Assembly (NCBI GenBank): GCA_903643055.1
Contig: CAHJWV010000735.1
Span: forward strand, 1 to 7,979
Origin: Burkholderiales bacterium
Lineage (GTDB): Bacteria > Pseudomonadota > Gammaproteobacteria > Burkholderiales > Burkholderiaceae
Length of the DNA stretch: 7,979 bases
Direction of reading: 5' to 3'
How positions within the stretch are numbered: the stretch's first letter is position 1; each line of letters begins with the position of its first letter. The notes beneath the pieces are model-generated. The model saw only the letters and a program-made list of their open reading frames with translations, was not told the origin of the DNA and searched no databases. Shown one piece after another: positions 1-6,492 of this stretch. A program made the translations under genes and the position numbers.

Positions 1-1
1 G

Positions 2-58
2 TTGGGCTGGCCGTTCAGACACAAGACGTCGAAAGAGCCGGTGAACGCGGCAGCGTGA
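2..58 (+). CDS. Possible C-terminal tail of a gene entering from the left (very short)
   Basis: The frame starting at base 2 reads about 18 codons ending in KEPVNAAA and then TGA at 56-58. Its third-position GC is high (about 15 of 18), as expected for genes in this GC-rich background. Two rivals exist: the plus frame from base 1, open to TGA at 73-75, and a minus-strand reading that starts at ATG 78 (MSQARRHH) and runs off the left edge. The minus reading has no Shine-Dalgarno sequence and lower third-position GC. No product can be named. If the plus-strand reading is right, the gene converges on the DUF4124-like gene, and the hairpin at 124-155 lies between them. Confidence 0.22.
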   Translation: MGWPFRHKTSKEPVNAAA

Positions 59-246
59 TGACGCCGGGCCTGTGACATGAATGTGAATTGAGGCGACCTG
101 AACTGGCCACCGCAGGGCTTTCTCGGTGAACCCCCCCGGCGGCTAGGCTTCACCGCGCCGCACCGTCAGCTACGGCGAAGGTTCAGGGCGCTGCCAGCCC
201 GCCAACGCAAACGCCAGGGGCATCGAGCGCTTCCAACCACATTCGC
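59..246. other. Intergenic region without a recognisable gene
   Basis: I see no supported gene between the left-edge candidates and the stop codon of the DUF4124-like gene at 247. The stretch holds a run of seven C (131-137) inside the loop of a 7-bp inverted repeat. I compared it by eye with common RNA elements (SRP RNA; glycine, TPP and SAH riboswitches) and found no convincing match. Confidence 0.5.
124..155. repeat. 7-bp inverted repeat, possible hairpin between genes
   Basis: CGGTGAA at 124-130 is the exact reverse complement of TTCACCG at 149-155, with an 18-nt loop containing seven consecutive C. It lies in the gap between the left-edge sequence and the 3' end of the DUF4124-like gene, so it could take part in transcription termination. 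No U-tract follows on either strand, so it is not a standard intrinsic terminator. Confidence 0.3.
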
Positions 247-954
247 TCAAGAGCATTGGAAGACGGCGTCCAGCCGCTTGCATTCGCCACGCGGGCCGAG
301 GTAAATGCCGGGCCGCGCGGTCAATTCATAGCGCGCGCCCATTTCGTCCCAGCAGGAGTTGTTGGTGCAGCGCGCGATGCGGATGCGCAGCAGCCGGGCC
401 TGCGCTTCTTCCTGGCGCCGCAGCACTTCATCGAGCTGGCGGGCCTTGGCGATGCGATCGCCCTCGATCGGGTCAGCGGCGCTGTGCATGGCTTCGGCGC
501 GCTCACGTTCGGCCCGCCCGCCGGCGTTGTTGTTTTGGGCCTCGCGCGCATCTTTGCTGACCTGCCAATCCTTCGCGGTGTAGCGCCCTTGGCCCTTCTG
601 GCATTGCCGCGCGCGCCGCATCTCATCGTTCAGGAAATTGCGCTGCGCGTCACCGATCGATGACGAACTGGCTTGCGTTTCGATGTTGCGAATCTCCAGG
701 TCCGACGGGCAGACATTGCCTTGCTCGGTAACCACCGGTGGCGCGAGCAGCGCCGGGTCGACCGGCTTGACCGGCTGCGCTTGCAGGCTGTTGCTCTCCA
801 GCGTGCGCGAGTCGACCAGCTTGCCGGTGGTCGGGCAGGGCGTGTCGGACAGCATCACGCGGCCATTGGCTTCGCACTTCCAGATGCTGGCCGCAGACAC
901 CTGCGTGCCGATGATTACGGTGCAACCCCAAACCAGCAGCTTGATCAGCTTCAT
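247..954 (-). CDS. Secreted Cys-rich DUF4124-like protein (hypothetical)
   Basis: This 235-residue protein has a clear Sec signal peptide: basic MKLIK, a hydrophobic core, and a likely cut after V-S-A at residue 21. The mature N-terminus (IWKCEANGRVMLSDTPCP, about 24-41) matches the short motif of DUF4124 proteins, which are periplasmic or envelope proteins of unknown function common in Proteobacteria. A Pro-rich linker (about 58-76) follows, then a long charged, probably helical stretch rich in Arg, Glu and Gln (about 100-192). The C-terminal segment is Cys-rich. The mature part has eight Cys (27, 40, 82, 118, 196, 201, 225, 234), an even number compatible with disulfides in the periplasm. 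I chose ATG at 952-954 over the longer reading to 1044 because the signal peptide starts there and GGAAAGAGG sits 5 nt upstream. The helicase gene lies upstream on the same strand with a 123-bp gap. The precise role is unknown. Confidence 0.85.
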   Translation of the reverse strand: MKLIKLLVWGCTVIIGTQVSAASIWKCEANGRVMLSDTPCPTTGKLVDSRTLESNSLQAQPVKPVDPALLAPPVVTEQGNVCPSDLEIRNIETQASSSSIGDAQRNFLNDEMRRARQCQKGQGRYTAKDWQVSKDAREAQNNNAGGRAERERAEAMHSAADPIEGDRIAKARQLDEVLRRQEEAQARLLRIRIARCTNNSCWDEMGARYELTARPGIYLGPRGECKRLDAVFQCS

Positions 955-959
955 GTCGG

Positions 960-968
960 CCTCTTTCC
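960..968 (-). promoter_or_regulatory. Ribosome binding site that fixes the start at 954
   Basis: On the minus strand GGAAAGAGG is followed by 5 nt and then ATG at 954. This purine-rich Shine-Dalgarno sequence supports the shorter start, which begins directly with the signal peptide, over the in-frame start 90 nt upstream. Confidence 0.7.
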
Positions 969-1024
969 GGCTCGGTTGAAAATCAATGGACACCGAGCTT
1001 AACGCTGTTGGCGCGCCGCCCTCG

Positions 1025-1037
1025 GGCCCGGCGGGCC
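1025..1037. repeat. GC hairpin between helicase and DUF4124-like gene
   Basis: GGCCC (1025-1029) and GGGCC (1033-1037) form a 5-bp stem with a 3-nt loop, about 40 bp after the helicase stop codon. No T-run follows on the minus strand, so termination here is uncertain and read-through into the downstream secreted-protein gene is possible. Confidence 0.25.
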
Positions 1038-1077
1038 GTACCAATTCAGCACCCGGGGGCTTCAGCCGGCACAGCCT

Positions 1078-3807
1078 TCACACCAGCGGCGCCAGCAGCC
1101 CGGCCAGATCATCGGCACTGAACTTAAGCGCGTCCCCGGCATCCTCACCCAGCACGCCTTCGGCCAGCGCCGCCTTGCGTGCCTGCAACTCGAGGATTCG
1201 TTCTTCGATGCTGCCGGCCACGATCAGCTTGTAGACGAACACCGGCTTGTCCTGGCCGATGCGGTGCGCACGGTCGGTGGCCTGCTGCTCGACCGCCGGG
1301 TTCCACCACGGGTCGACGTGGATCACTGTGTCAGCCGCTGTCAGGTTCAGCCCCACGCCGCCGGCCTTCAGGCTGACCAGCAACAGCGGCGCCGCATGGC
1401 TTTGAAACGCCCGCACCACCGCGCCGCGCTGTGAAGGCGGCGTCTGCCCGGTCAACGACAGCCAGCTCAGCTGCAAGGCCGGCAGCTCGGCTTCGATCAA
1501 GCCCAGCATCTCGGTGAACTGAGAAAACACCAGCACGCGCCGGCCTTCGGCCACCAGGCTCGGCAGCAGATCGCGCAGCAGCTCGATCTTGGCGCGCTCC
1601 ATCGTTTTCGGTGTCTTCTCGCCCTTCAGCAGATGCGGATCGCAGCAAACCTGGCGCAGCTTCAACAAGGCATCGAGGATGCTGATCAACGCGCCGTTGA
1701 AGCCATTGCGCTGCAGCACGCGCCGCACCTGCTCATCGGCCGCCACACGCACGCTCTCGTACAGGTCGCGCTGGCGGCCTTGCAACTGCACCCGCTGGAT
1801 GACCTCGGTGCGCGGTGGCAACTCGCGCGCCACATCGTCCTTGCGGCGGCGCAGGATGAACGGCCGCAGCCGCTGCTTCAGCAACTGCGCGCGCAATGTT
1901 TCGCCGTTCTCTTCGATCGGCTTGCGCCAGTGCCGCGCGAAGCTGCGCGCGTCGCCCAGAAAGCCGGGCATCAAGAAATCGAACTGCGCCCACAGCTCGC
2001 CGAGGTGGTTTTCCAGCGGCGTGCCAGTCAGGCACAAGCGGTGCTGCGCGCGCAGGCGGCGCAAGGCCATCGCGCTGCGGCCACTCGGGTTCTTCACCGT
2101 CTGCGCCTCATCCAGGATCAGCAGATGAAAGTCTTGCGCTTCGAGCGCGCCGATGTCACGCCAGAGCAGCGGGTAGGTCGTCAGCACCACATCGAACTCC
2201 GCCATGCGGGCAAAGTCTCGTGCGCGCTGCGGCCCTTGCAAGGCCAGCAGGCGCAAGCCCGGCGCCATGCGCTGCACCTCGGTCTGCCAATTGAAGACCA
2301 GCGAACTCGGCAACACGATCAGCGCCGGCCGGTCCAGCCGCCCCGCAGCCTTCTCGGTCAGCAGATGGGCCAGCGCCTGCGCCGTCTTGCCCAGGCCCAT
2401 GTCGTCGGCCAGCACGCCGCCCAGATGCTGCGCGCGCAGGTACTGCAACCACGCGAGCCCCTGCAGCTGATAAGGCCGCAGCGTGATGCCCAGGCCGGCC
2501 GGCGCGGCCACGGCCGGGGGTTCGCCGGCGGCACGCAGGCGCTGCGTTAGCCGATCAAGGCCGGCATCACCCTGCAGCTGCCATTGGCCGTGTTCACCGG
2601 CGCGCGCAGCCTGGGTGTCGAGCAGGCCTTGCTGCAGCAGATCGAGCCGATGCGCATCCCACGGCGAGAGCTTCAGCGGGCCTGCGCGCCGCAGCGGGTC
2701 GGTCAGCAGATCCACCATCGCACCGACGATCGCCTTCAAGGGCGCGGCCGGCGCCTCGATGCGCTTGCCGCCCGGCGCGCGCAGCAAGATCACCGTGCTG
2801 TCGTCGATCAACGCCATCTCGGCCGCATGCAGCCAGCGGTGGTCGCGCCGCAGCAGATCGGCCAGCAAAGGCGCGAGATCGAGCAACTGTCCATCGACCT
2901 CCACACCCAGGCTCAGCAACCACGAGCCTTCGCGCGCCGGCAGGCCCAACGCGGTGATGCCGGCCGCGCGGCCCGCCAATGGCGCGACCAGTTCCTTGCC
3001 CAGCACCTCGCCGGTGTCGGGGCTGACGTGAAGCCGCCACGCCTGCACCGGCACGCTTTCATGCGCAAAGCCGGGCTTCACGACGATCGACCAGCCCTGC
3101 GCTTGCAGGCGCGGCACCTGCTCGGCCCAGAAGTCGCCGAAGAAGTCTTCCTGTACCAATGACCACAGCGGGCCGCGCAGGTCCGCCTGCGGCCCATCAC
3201 GCCACTGCAGCTTGTTCGATGGCAACGGGTGCAGGCCGAGCGACCACACCGCGTCGATGGCATCGGCTTCGGCCGCCCGATCGCGGCGCAGCCACAGCTT
3301 GCGCCCGTGCTCATCGTGAACCCATTGCGCGGCAGGCGTGCGGCTGTTGAGCACCGTGGTCGGCGCGGGGGTCTGCCAGCTCAAGCCGGCTTCGGTGACG
3401 TAGACCCAGCTGATCTGCGCGATCGTCACTTGCGGCCCGCGCGGGCCGAATGGGCCGGTGGGCTTCATGCCCAGCAAGCCATCGCCACGCGTCAGCGTCT
3501 GCAAGCTCAGCCGCGGCTGGAATCGATCCGCCGACGCTTCTGCATCCTCTGAATGAGCGGCATCGGCATGCGCCACATCCTGATCGGCCAGGGTTTTCTC
3601 GGCGCGTTCGAGCTGCGCTGCGCTGGCGCCCATCGCGCCTTCATCGGCTGGCGCATCTGCGCGCAGCATCGCCATCACCCGCGCTGCATCGGCTTGCGAC
3701 AACTCCGGCAAGGCCGCCAGGCTGCGCGCATCGGCGTGGCGGCGCAAGGCATCGAGCCAGGCCTGGATGGCTGCCTCACGGGGCGAAGCTTGCGGGCTCG
3801 CACTCAT
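1078..3807 (-). CDS. SNF2-family DEAD/DEAH-like helicase (dsDNA translocase ATPase)
   Basis: This 909-residue protein carries a complete SNF2 ATPase in its C-terminal half. The motifs in order are LRPYQLQGLAWL (443-454), Walker A DDMGLGKT (468-475), motif Ia LIVLPSSLVFNW (496-507), Walker B DEAQ (566-569), motif III LTGTPLEN (593-600), motif IV VLVFSQFT (758-765), motif V SLKAGGVGLNLTAAD (812-826) and motif VI QQATDRAHRIGQ (841-852). Such proteins use ATP to move along double-stranded DNA and remodel protein-DNA complexes; the target of the bacterial non-RapA members is generally unknown. Residues 1-430 are a less conserved N-terminal region. It contains no Cys, so the CxC...CxH SWIM zinc finger found in many relatives is absent. 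ATG 3807 is the first usable start: the frame stays open upstream to about 4040 but has no ATG, GTG or TTG. There is no strong Shine-Dalgarno sequence. The gene is divergent from the small membrane protein gene. Confidence 0.95.
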   Translation of the reverse strand: MSASPQASPREAAIQAWLDALRRHADARSLAALPELSQADAARVMAMLRADAPADEGAMGASAAQLERAEKTLADQDVAHADAAHSEDAEASADRFQPRLSLQTLTRGDGLLGMKPTGPFGPRGPQVTIAQISWVYVTEAGLSWQTPAPTTVLNSRTPAAQWVHDEHGRKLWLRRDRAAEADAIDAVWSLGLHPLPSNKLQWRDGPQADLRGPLWSLVQEDFFGDFWAEQVPRLQAQGWSIVVKPGFAHESVPVQAWRLHVSPDTGEVLGKELVAPLAGRAAGITALGLPAREGSWLLSLGVEVDGQLLDLAPLLADLLRRDHRWLHAAEMALIDDSTVILLRAPGGKRIEAPAAPLKAIVGAMVDLLTDPLRRAGPLKLSPWDAHRLDLLQQGLLDTQAARAGEHGQWQLQGDAGLDRLTQRLRAAGEPPAVAAPAGLGITLRPYQLQGLAWLQYLRAQHLGGVLADDMGLGKTAQALAHLLTEKAAGRLDRPALIVLPSSLVFNWQTEVQRMAPGLRLLALQGPQRARDFARMAEFDVVLTTYPLLWRDIGALEAQDFHLLILDEAQTVKNPSGRSAMALRRLRAQHRLCLTGTPLENHLGELWAQFDFLMPGFLGDARSFARHWRKPIEENGETLRAQLLKQRLRPFILRRRKDDVARELPPRTEVIQRVQLQGRQRDLYESVRVAADEQVRRVLQRNGFNGALISILDALLKLRQVCCDPHLLKGEKTPKTMERAKIELLRDLLPSLVAEGRRVLVFSQFTEMLGLIEAELPALQLSWLSLTGQTPPSQRGAVVRAFQSHAAPLLLVSLKAGGVGLNLTAADTVIHVDPWWNPAVEQQATDRAHRIGQDKPVFVYKLIVAGSIEERILELQARKAALAEGVLGEDAGDALKFSADDLAGLLAPLV

Positions 3808-4037
3808 TGCGCTCGGTGGCGCAAGCCCGGCAAGCGAGAGGCGGCAGACAAAATGGATCGGTGCATCGAAGAGATTGTGGTCTGAACGAAGTGCAGCGCA
3901 GGCGCAGGTACTCGCCCACGCATCGCCATCCAGCCCGGCCCCTAAACTGCCGTTCGTTGAATCAAGCCCTGCCCTGCTGCGCTTGCGCTGCGTCTCTTTT
4001 TTAGTCTCCTTGTTAAATTCCTGCGCGCCTGAATTCC
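3808..4037. promoter_or_regulatory. Divergent promoter region between helicase and small membrane protein
   Basis: These 230 bp separate two outward-facing genes, so both promoters should lie here. I cannot point to a convincing -35/-10 pair for either. The AT-richest part (about 3995-4020, with a T-run and TTGTTAAAT) is the likeliest location for the plus-strand promoter. A sequence on the minus strand, AACAAGGAGACTAA (about 4001-4014), looks like a Shine-Dalgarno sequence, but no start codon follows it at a proper distance. Confidence 0.4.
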
Positions 4038-4343
4038 ATGAACATTGCTCTTCGCATTCTTTCGATCCGATCCGCCGAAGAAGGCAAAGGCGGCTGGGTC
4101 ACGCTGGGCGTCATTGCCGCGGTGCTCGCGCTGGCGGTCGTACTGAACCCTTCGCCGGAGAAGCACCGCGAAAGCATCAAAGAGTCGATGTCGCGCAGCA
4201 AGCCGCTGGCTGCGATGTTGGGCGTTGGCAAGCTGACCGCCTTCGCAAGTGGCTATCACTCGGTGGGCGTCGGCTCATACACCGAGCTGAACCATCAGCT
4301 GGTTTCGGTCGGTGCCCTGGGCGTGGTACTGGTCGTTCAGTAA
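4038..4343 (+). CDS. Small single-pass membrane protein (possibly DUF4359-like)
   Basis: This 101-residue protein has a short basic N-terminal segment (MNIALRILSIRSAEEGKGG), one hydrophobic helix (about 20-36, WVTLGVIAAVLALAVVL), and a C-terminal part of about 65 residues starting NPSPEKHRESIKES. The positive charge before the helix suggests an N-in topology with the C-terminal part in the periplasm. The NPSPE segment just after the helix and the pattern YHSVGVGSYTELNHQLVSVGALGVV (about 73-97) remind me of the DUF4359 family of small membrane-anchored proteins. That resemblance is from memory and tentative. No clear Shine-Dalgarno sequence precedes the ATG. The gene converges on the lrp-like gene, with 45 bp between stop codons. 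Function is unknown. Confidence 0.75.
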   Translation: MNIALRILSIRSAEEGKGGWVTLGVIAAVLALAVVLNPSPEKHRESIKESMSRSKPLAAMLGVGKLTAFASGYHSVGVGSYTELNHQLVSVGALGVVLVVQ

Positions 4344-4363
4344 ACGCAAGCCGGCACAGCGCA

Positions 4364-4375
4364 GCGGCGAGCCGC
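4364..4375. terminator. Possible bidirectional terminator hairpin between convergent genes
   Basis: GCGG-CGAG-CCGC (GCGGC and GCCGC as outer arms) forms a compact GC stem in the 45-bp gap between the plus-strand membrane protein gene and the minus-strand lrp-like gene. The position suits termination for both, but neither side has a T-run. Confidence 0.3.
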
Positions 4376-4376
4376 G

Positions 4377-4391
4377 CATCACATCACATCA
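4377..4391. repeat. Three tandem CATCA pentamers over the lrp-like stop codon
   Basis: CATCA is repeated three times exactly (4377-4381, 4382-4386, 4387-4391). The last copy contains the TGA stop codon of the lrp-like gene (4389-4391 read on the minus strand). A change in copy number upstream of the last unit would leave the protein end unchanged. Confidence 0.8.
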
Positions 4392-4877
4392 CAAGGCCAG
4401 CGCGGTGGTGTTTTTGACCTCTTCCATCACCGCATAGGTGTGGGTCTCGCGTACGCCGGGCAAGGTCCAGATCACCGCCCCCACCAGCTCGCGGTAAGCC
4501 GCCATGTCGGCCACGCGCGTCTTGATGAGGTAGTCAAAGCCGCCGGCCACCATGTGGCACTCCATGATTTCCGGGCGCACCTGCACCGCCGCACGGAAGG
4601 CGTTGAACACATCGGGCGTGGTGCGGTCGAGCACGACCTGGATGAACACCATCAACCCCGCGCCCAGCTTGTTCGGGTTCAGCTTCGCTTCATAGCCGAG
4701 GATGTAGCCGTCGCGTGTCAGGCGCTTCACGCGCTCCAGCACCGCCGTCGGCGACAGGTGAATCGCCTCGGCCAGCTTCAGGTTCGAAATGCGGCCGTCG
4801 GCCTGGAGCACGCGCAGGATCTTGGCGTCGATCTTGTCGAGCTTTTGCGGGCTGGCTTCTTCAGCGGTGTCTTTCAT
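4389..4877 (-). CDS. Lrp/AsnC-family transcriptional regulator (Lrp-like)
   Basis: At 162 residues it has almost the length of E. coli Lrp (164) and the same architecture. The N-terminal winged helix-turn-helix reads LDKIDAKILRVLQADGRISNLKLAEAIHLSPTAV (about 13-46), with recognition helix LSPTAVLERVKRL (41-53). The C-terminal RAM effector-binding domain (about 72-152) includes ECHMVAGGFDYLIKTRVADMAAYREL and the closing LPGVRETHTYAVMEEVK, which parallel E. coli Lrp closely. These proteins form dimers to octamers and bind DNA in response to amino acids such as leucine. The specific ligand and targets cannot be read from the sequence. ATG 4877 gives the natural N-terminus; the Shine-Dalgarno is weak. 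The kinase gene is upstream on the same strand with a 99-bp gap that holds a repeat cluster, where autoregulation could take place. Confidence 0.93.
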   Translation of the reverse strand: MKDTAEEASPQKLDKIDAKILRVLQADGRISNLKLAEAIHLSPTAVLERVKRLTRDGYILGYEAKLNPNKLGAGLMVFIQVVLDRTTPDVFNAFRAAVQVRPEIMECHMVAGGFDYLIKTRVADMAAYRELVGAVIWTLPGVRETHTYAVMEEVKNTTALAL

Positions 4878-4931
4878 GGGGCTCGGCGAGGCGTGAAGCG
4901 CCAGGCGGTCGGGGCAGGGTCAGGCCCGCGA

Positions 4932-4963
4932 TTGTGCAGTCGTGCGGTCGTGCAGCCGTGCGG
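4932..4963. repeat. Four imperfect 8-bp direct repeats (YYGTGCRG) upstream of the lrp-like gene
   Basis: The octamers TTGTGCAG, TCGTGCGG, TCGTGCAG and CCGTGCGG follow each other without gaps and share YYGTGCRG. They lie 55-86 bp upstream of the lrp-like ATG and just after the kinase stop codon. The unit is not a multiple of a helical turn, so it does not look like a standard phased operator. It could be a slippage product. Confidence 0.75.
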
Positions 4964-4976
4964 TGCCGGCGACCCA

Positions 4977-5609
4977 TCAAGGCCCAGGCCAAGGCAATAC
5001 CCGGTCGGCGCGCTTCCGCGTGGCGGCGATCAAGCGCGCATTCGGCGTATCGGTCTGCGCGACCCAATCGCGCGCCTGCTGCAAGCTGCGGCCAAAGCGC
5101 ACATGGCGCTGCAGCAGCCACTCGGTACGCAGCGCCTCATCAACGTCGACATACCAGACCTCATCGAGCTGCGCCCTGACCTGAGCCCAAGCGCCTTGTT
5201 CAAGCAGCAGATAGTTGCCTTCGGTGACGATCAACGGTGTCGCTCCGTGCACTGGAATCGCACCCGCAATCGGCTCTTCGATTTCACGGCGAAACGCAGG
5301 CGCATAGATCACTTCATCGCTGTCGGCCCGCTGGTGGCGAATGCGCTGCAGCAAGGCCACATAACCGGCGCTGTCGAAGGTGTCATGCGCCCCTTTGCGC
5401 TGCGCGCGACCCAGGCGCTCCAGCTCGGCTTGCGCGAGATGAAAGCCGTCCATCGGCACGATCTGCGTCTGCGCAGGCAACACATCGGCGATCGCCTGCG
5501 CCACCGTCGACTTGCCGGCACCGGGTGGGCCGACCAAGCCAAGCAGGCGCCGCTGCCCCGGTGCAAACCAGGCCTGCAGGCGAGTTTTAATCTCGGTGCT
5601 GAAGTTCAT
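4977..5609 (-). CDS. FrcK/YggC-like P-loop kinase (phosphoribulokinase/uridine kinase superfamily)
   Basis: This 210-residue protein has the Walker A motif GPPGAGKST (27-35), then the superfamily signature MDGFHL (53-58), in which the Asp is probably catalytic. It is followed by RKGAHDTFD (71-79) and the strand VTEGNYLLL (128-136), and ends in RKRADRVLPW. This set is typical of the 'nucleoside/nucleotide kinase family' proteins such as FrcK, linked to fructose uptake in rhizobia, and E. coli YggC. The phosphoryl acceptor is not established for most members and cannot be deduced here; no sugar transporter gene is in the window. I chose ATG 5609 over the longer reading to 5711 because the extra 34 residues (MIGIVMRMCFRSTP...) lie outside the family fold. 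The start lacks a clear Shine-Dalgarno. Lrp-like gene downstream, frameshifted effector gene upstream, both on this strand. Confidence 0.9.
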   Translation of the reverse strand: MNFSTEIKTRLQAWFAPGQRRLLGLVGPPGAGKSTVAQAIADVLPAQTQIVPMDGFHLAQAELERLGRAQRKGAHDTFDSAGYVALLQRIRHQRADSDEVIYAPAFRREIEEPIAGAIPVHGATPLIVTEGNYLLLEQGAWAQVRAQLDEVWYVDVDEALRTEWLLQRHVRFGRSLQQARDWVAQTDTPNARLIAATRKRADRVLPWPGP

Positions 5610-5613
5610 GTGC

Positions 5614-5626
5614 GTGACTGTGTCAC
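5614..5626. promoter_or_regulatory. GTGAC-N3-GTCAC dyad just upstream of the kinase start
   Basis: GTGAC (5614-5618) and GTCAC (5622-5626) form a perfect inverted repeat with a 3-bp centre. It lies 5-17 bp upstream of the kinase ATG, where a bound protein or a small hairpin could block transcription or translation. The regulator is unknown, and the dyad could be chance. Confidence 0.35.
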
Positions 5627-5775
5627 ACGGCCGGCATTTCACCGCATGGTGCCAGCGGCTTGATTGGCATGGTGTCGATCGAAAACACATGCGCATGACA
5701 ATGCCGATCACGACGCGGCTTGCCCAAGCAGCTCAAGGCATCGATGACTGCCCACCTGAGAGCGTGAGGGACGAC

Positions 5776-6492
5776 TCAGCGTTTATCTGCAAGACGCGTC
5801 AACATCGACCGGAACCCGTTCGGAAGAAAGGATGTGGCGAGGTTGATACCGGCGTTGAACCGGGCCCATTTGCTCTCTGTGCTGTTGAGCAAGGTGTTCG
5901 CCCAGGTGGACCTTTTCTCGGTGCGGCTCGCAGGCTTCGCCAGAGCGTTCCCATTCAAACTTCCTGGCCGCAGGCTCGCGGCGGGGCGGCCCTTAACGGA
6001 CGCAGGCAGGGTCGGCCCATTCGAGAAAGCGTCAGGGCCGGCCCGTGGCCTCGAAGGCCCGATTGGCGGCGCATCGCTTCGCTGATCAAGAGAGGTCGGA
6101 CCCATTGAGGCGGGGTTGGCCACCGCTTGATGAGATATGCCAAGCGGTGGCAATCCAAATGACTGCGGTTCAGGCTGCATCTGCATCTGCATCTGCATGG
6201 GCCCGGCCGTCTCATGCGCACTTGCGTACGTTGAGGAAGAAGGCGTGTTGTGCCCCGACGCCGTGTAGGCCGGCGGAGAGCCTGCGCTGGTTGATGCGTT
6301 GGCTTGGCCTGGCGGCGCGCTCATTGTGTTGACGGGACTGCGCAAGGCCTGCTGCCATTGCTCAGGCCTTGCTTCGATCAGCGTGGAATTCGGCCTCGGC
6401 TGATTCCACTCGGGTCGCTCCCACACCCTGCCATTCTTCTGATTTGCCGCGGACACGCCGGGCGTGGGCTGCCAATTCGCTGGAGATGGCAA
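5776..6492 (-). CDS. C-terminal reading frame of the split candidate effector
   Basis: This frame gives 238 residues if started at TTG 6492, but it is open back to 6555, and neither place has a Shine-Dalgarno sequence. I therefore regard it as the continuation of the gene starting at 6851. Residues 1-180 are Pro/Ser/Gln/Ala-rich and probably disordered, with WQPTPG and WERPEWNQPRP segments and (MQ)4 at about 99-106. The last 50 or so residues (RSTWANTLLNSTESKWARFNAGINLATSFLPNGFRSMLTRLADKR) are basic and amphipathic and could form helices. There is no Cys. The stop TGA is at 5776-5778. The kinase start lies 166 bp further on the same strand. No homologous family recognised. Confidence 0.5.
   Translation of the reverse strand: MPSPANWQPTPGVSAANQKNGRVWERPEWNQPRPNSTLIEARPEQWQQALRSPVNTMSAPPGQANASTSAGSPPAYTASGHNTPSSSTYASAHETAGPMQMQMQMQPEPQSFGLPPLGISHQAVANPASMGPTSLDQRSDAPPIGPSRPRAGPDAFSNGPTLPASVKGRPAASLRPGSLNGNALAKPASRTEKRSTWANTLLNSTESKWARFNAGINLATSFLPNGFRSMLTRLADKR
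6175..6198. repeat. Four perfect CTGCAT hexamers (microsatellite)
   Basis: CTGCAT is repeated four times without interruption and encodes the MQMQMQMQ stretch of the candidate effector on the minus strand. Slippage by whole units keeps the reading frame and would vary the length of a disordered linker. Confidence 0.9.

Noticed and set aside
76..246. Possible riboswitch or small RNA in the left intergenic region
   Set aside because: GC-rich pairing is present, but no match to the conserved cores of the classes I compared by eye, and no clear gene start to control.
1633..2550. Long plus-strand frame of 305 residues opposite the helicase
   Set aside because: It is rich in Arg, Gln, His and Ala and has no motif. 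It lies wholly antisense to a strongly conserved helicase. A usual antisense artefact in GC-rich genes.
4440..5663. Plus-strand frame of 407 residues opposite the lrp-like and kinase genes
   Set aside because: It spans two well-recognised minus-strand genes and their spacer and shows no family features. It is a GC-driven shadow frame.
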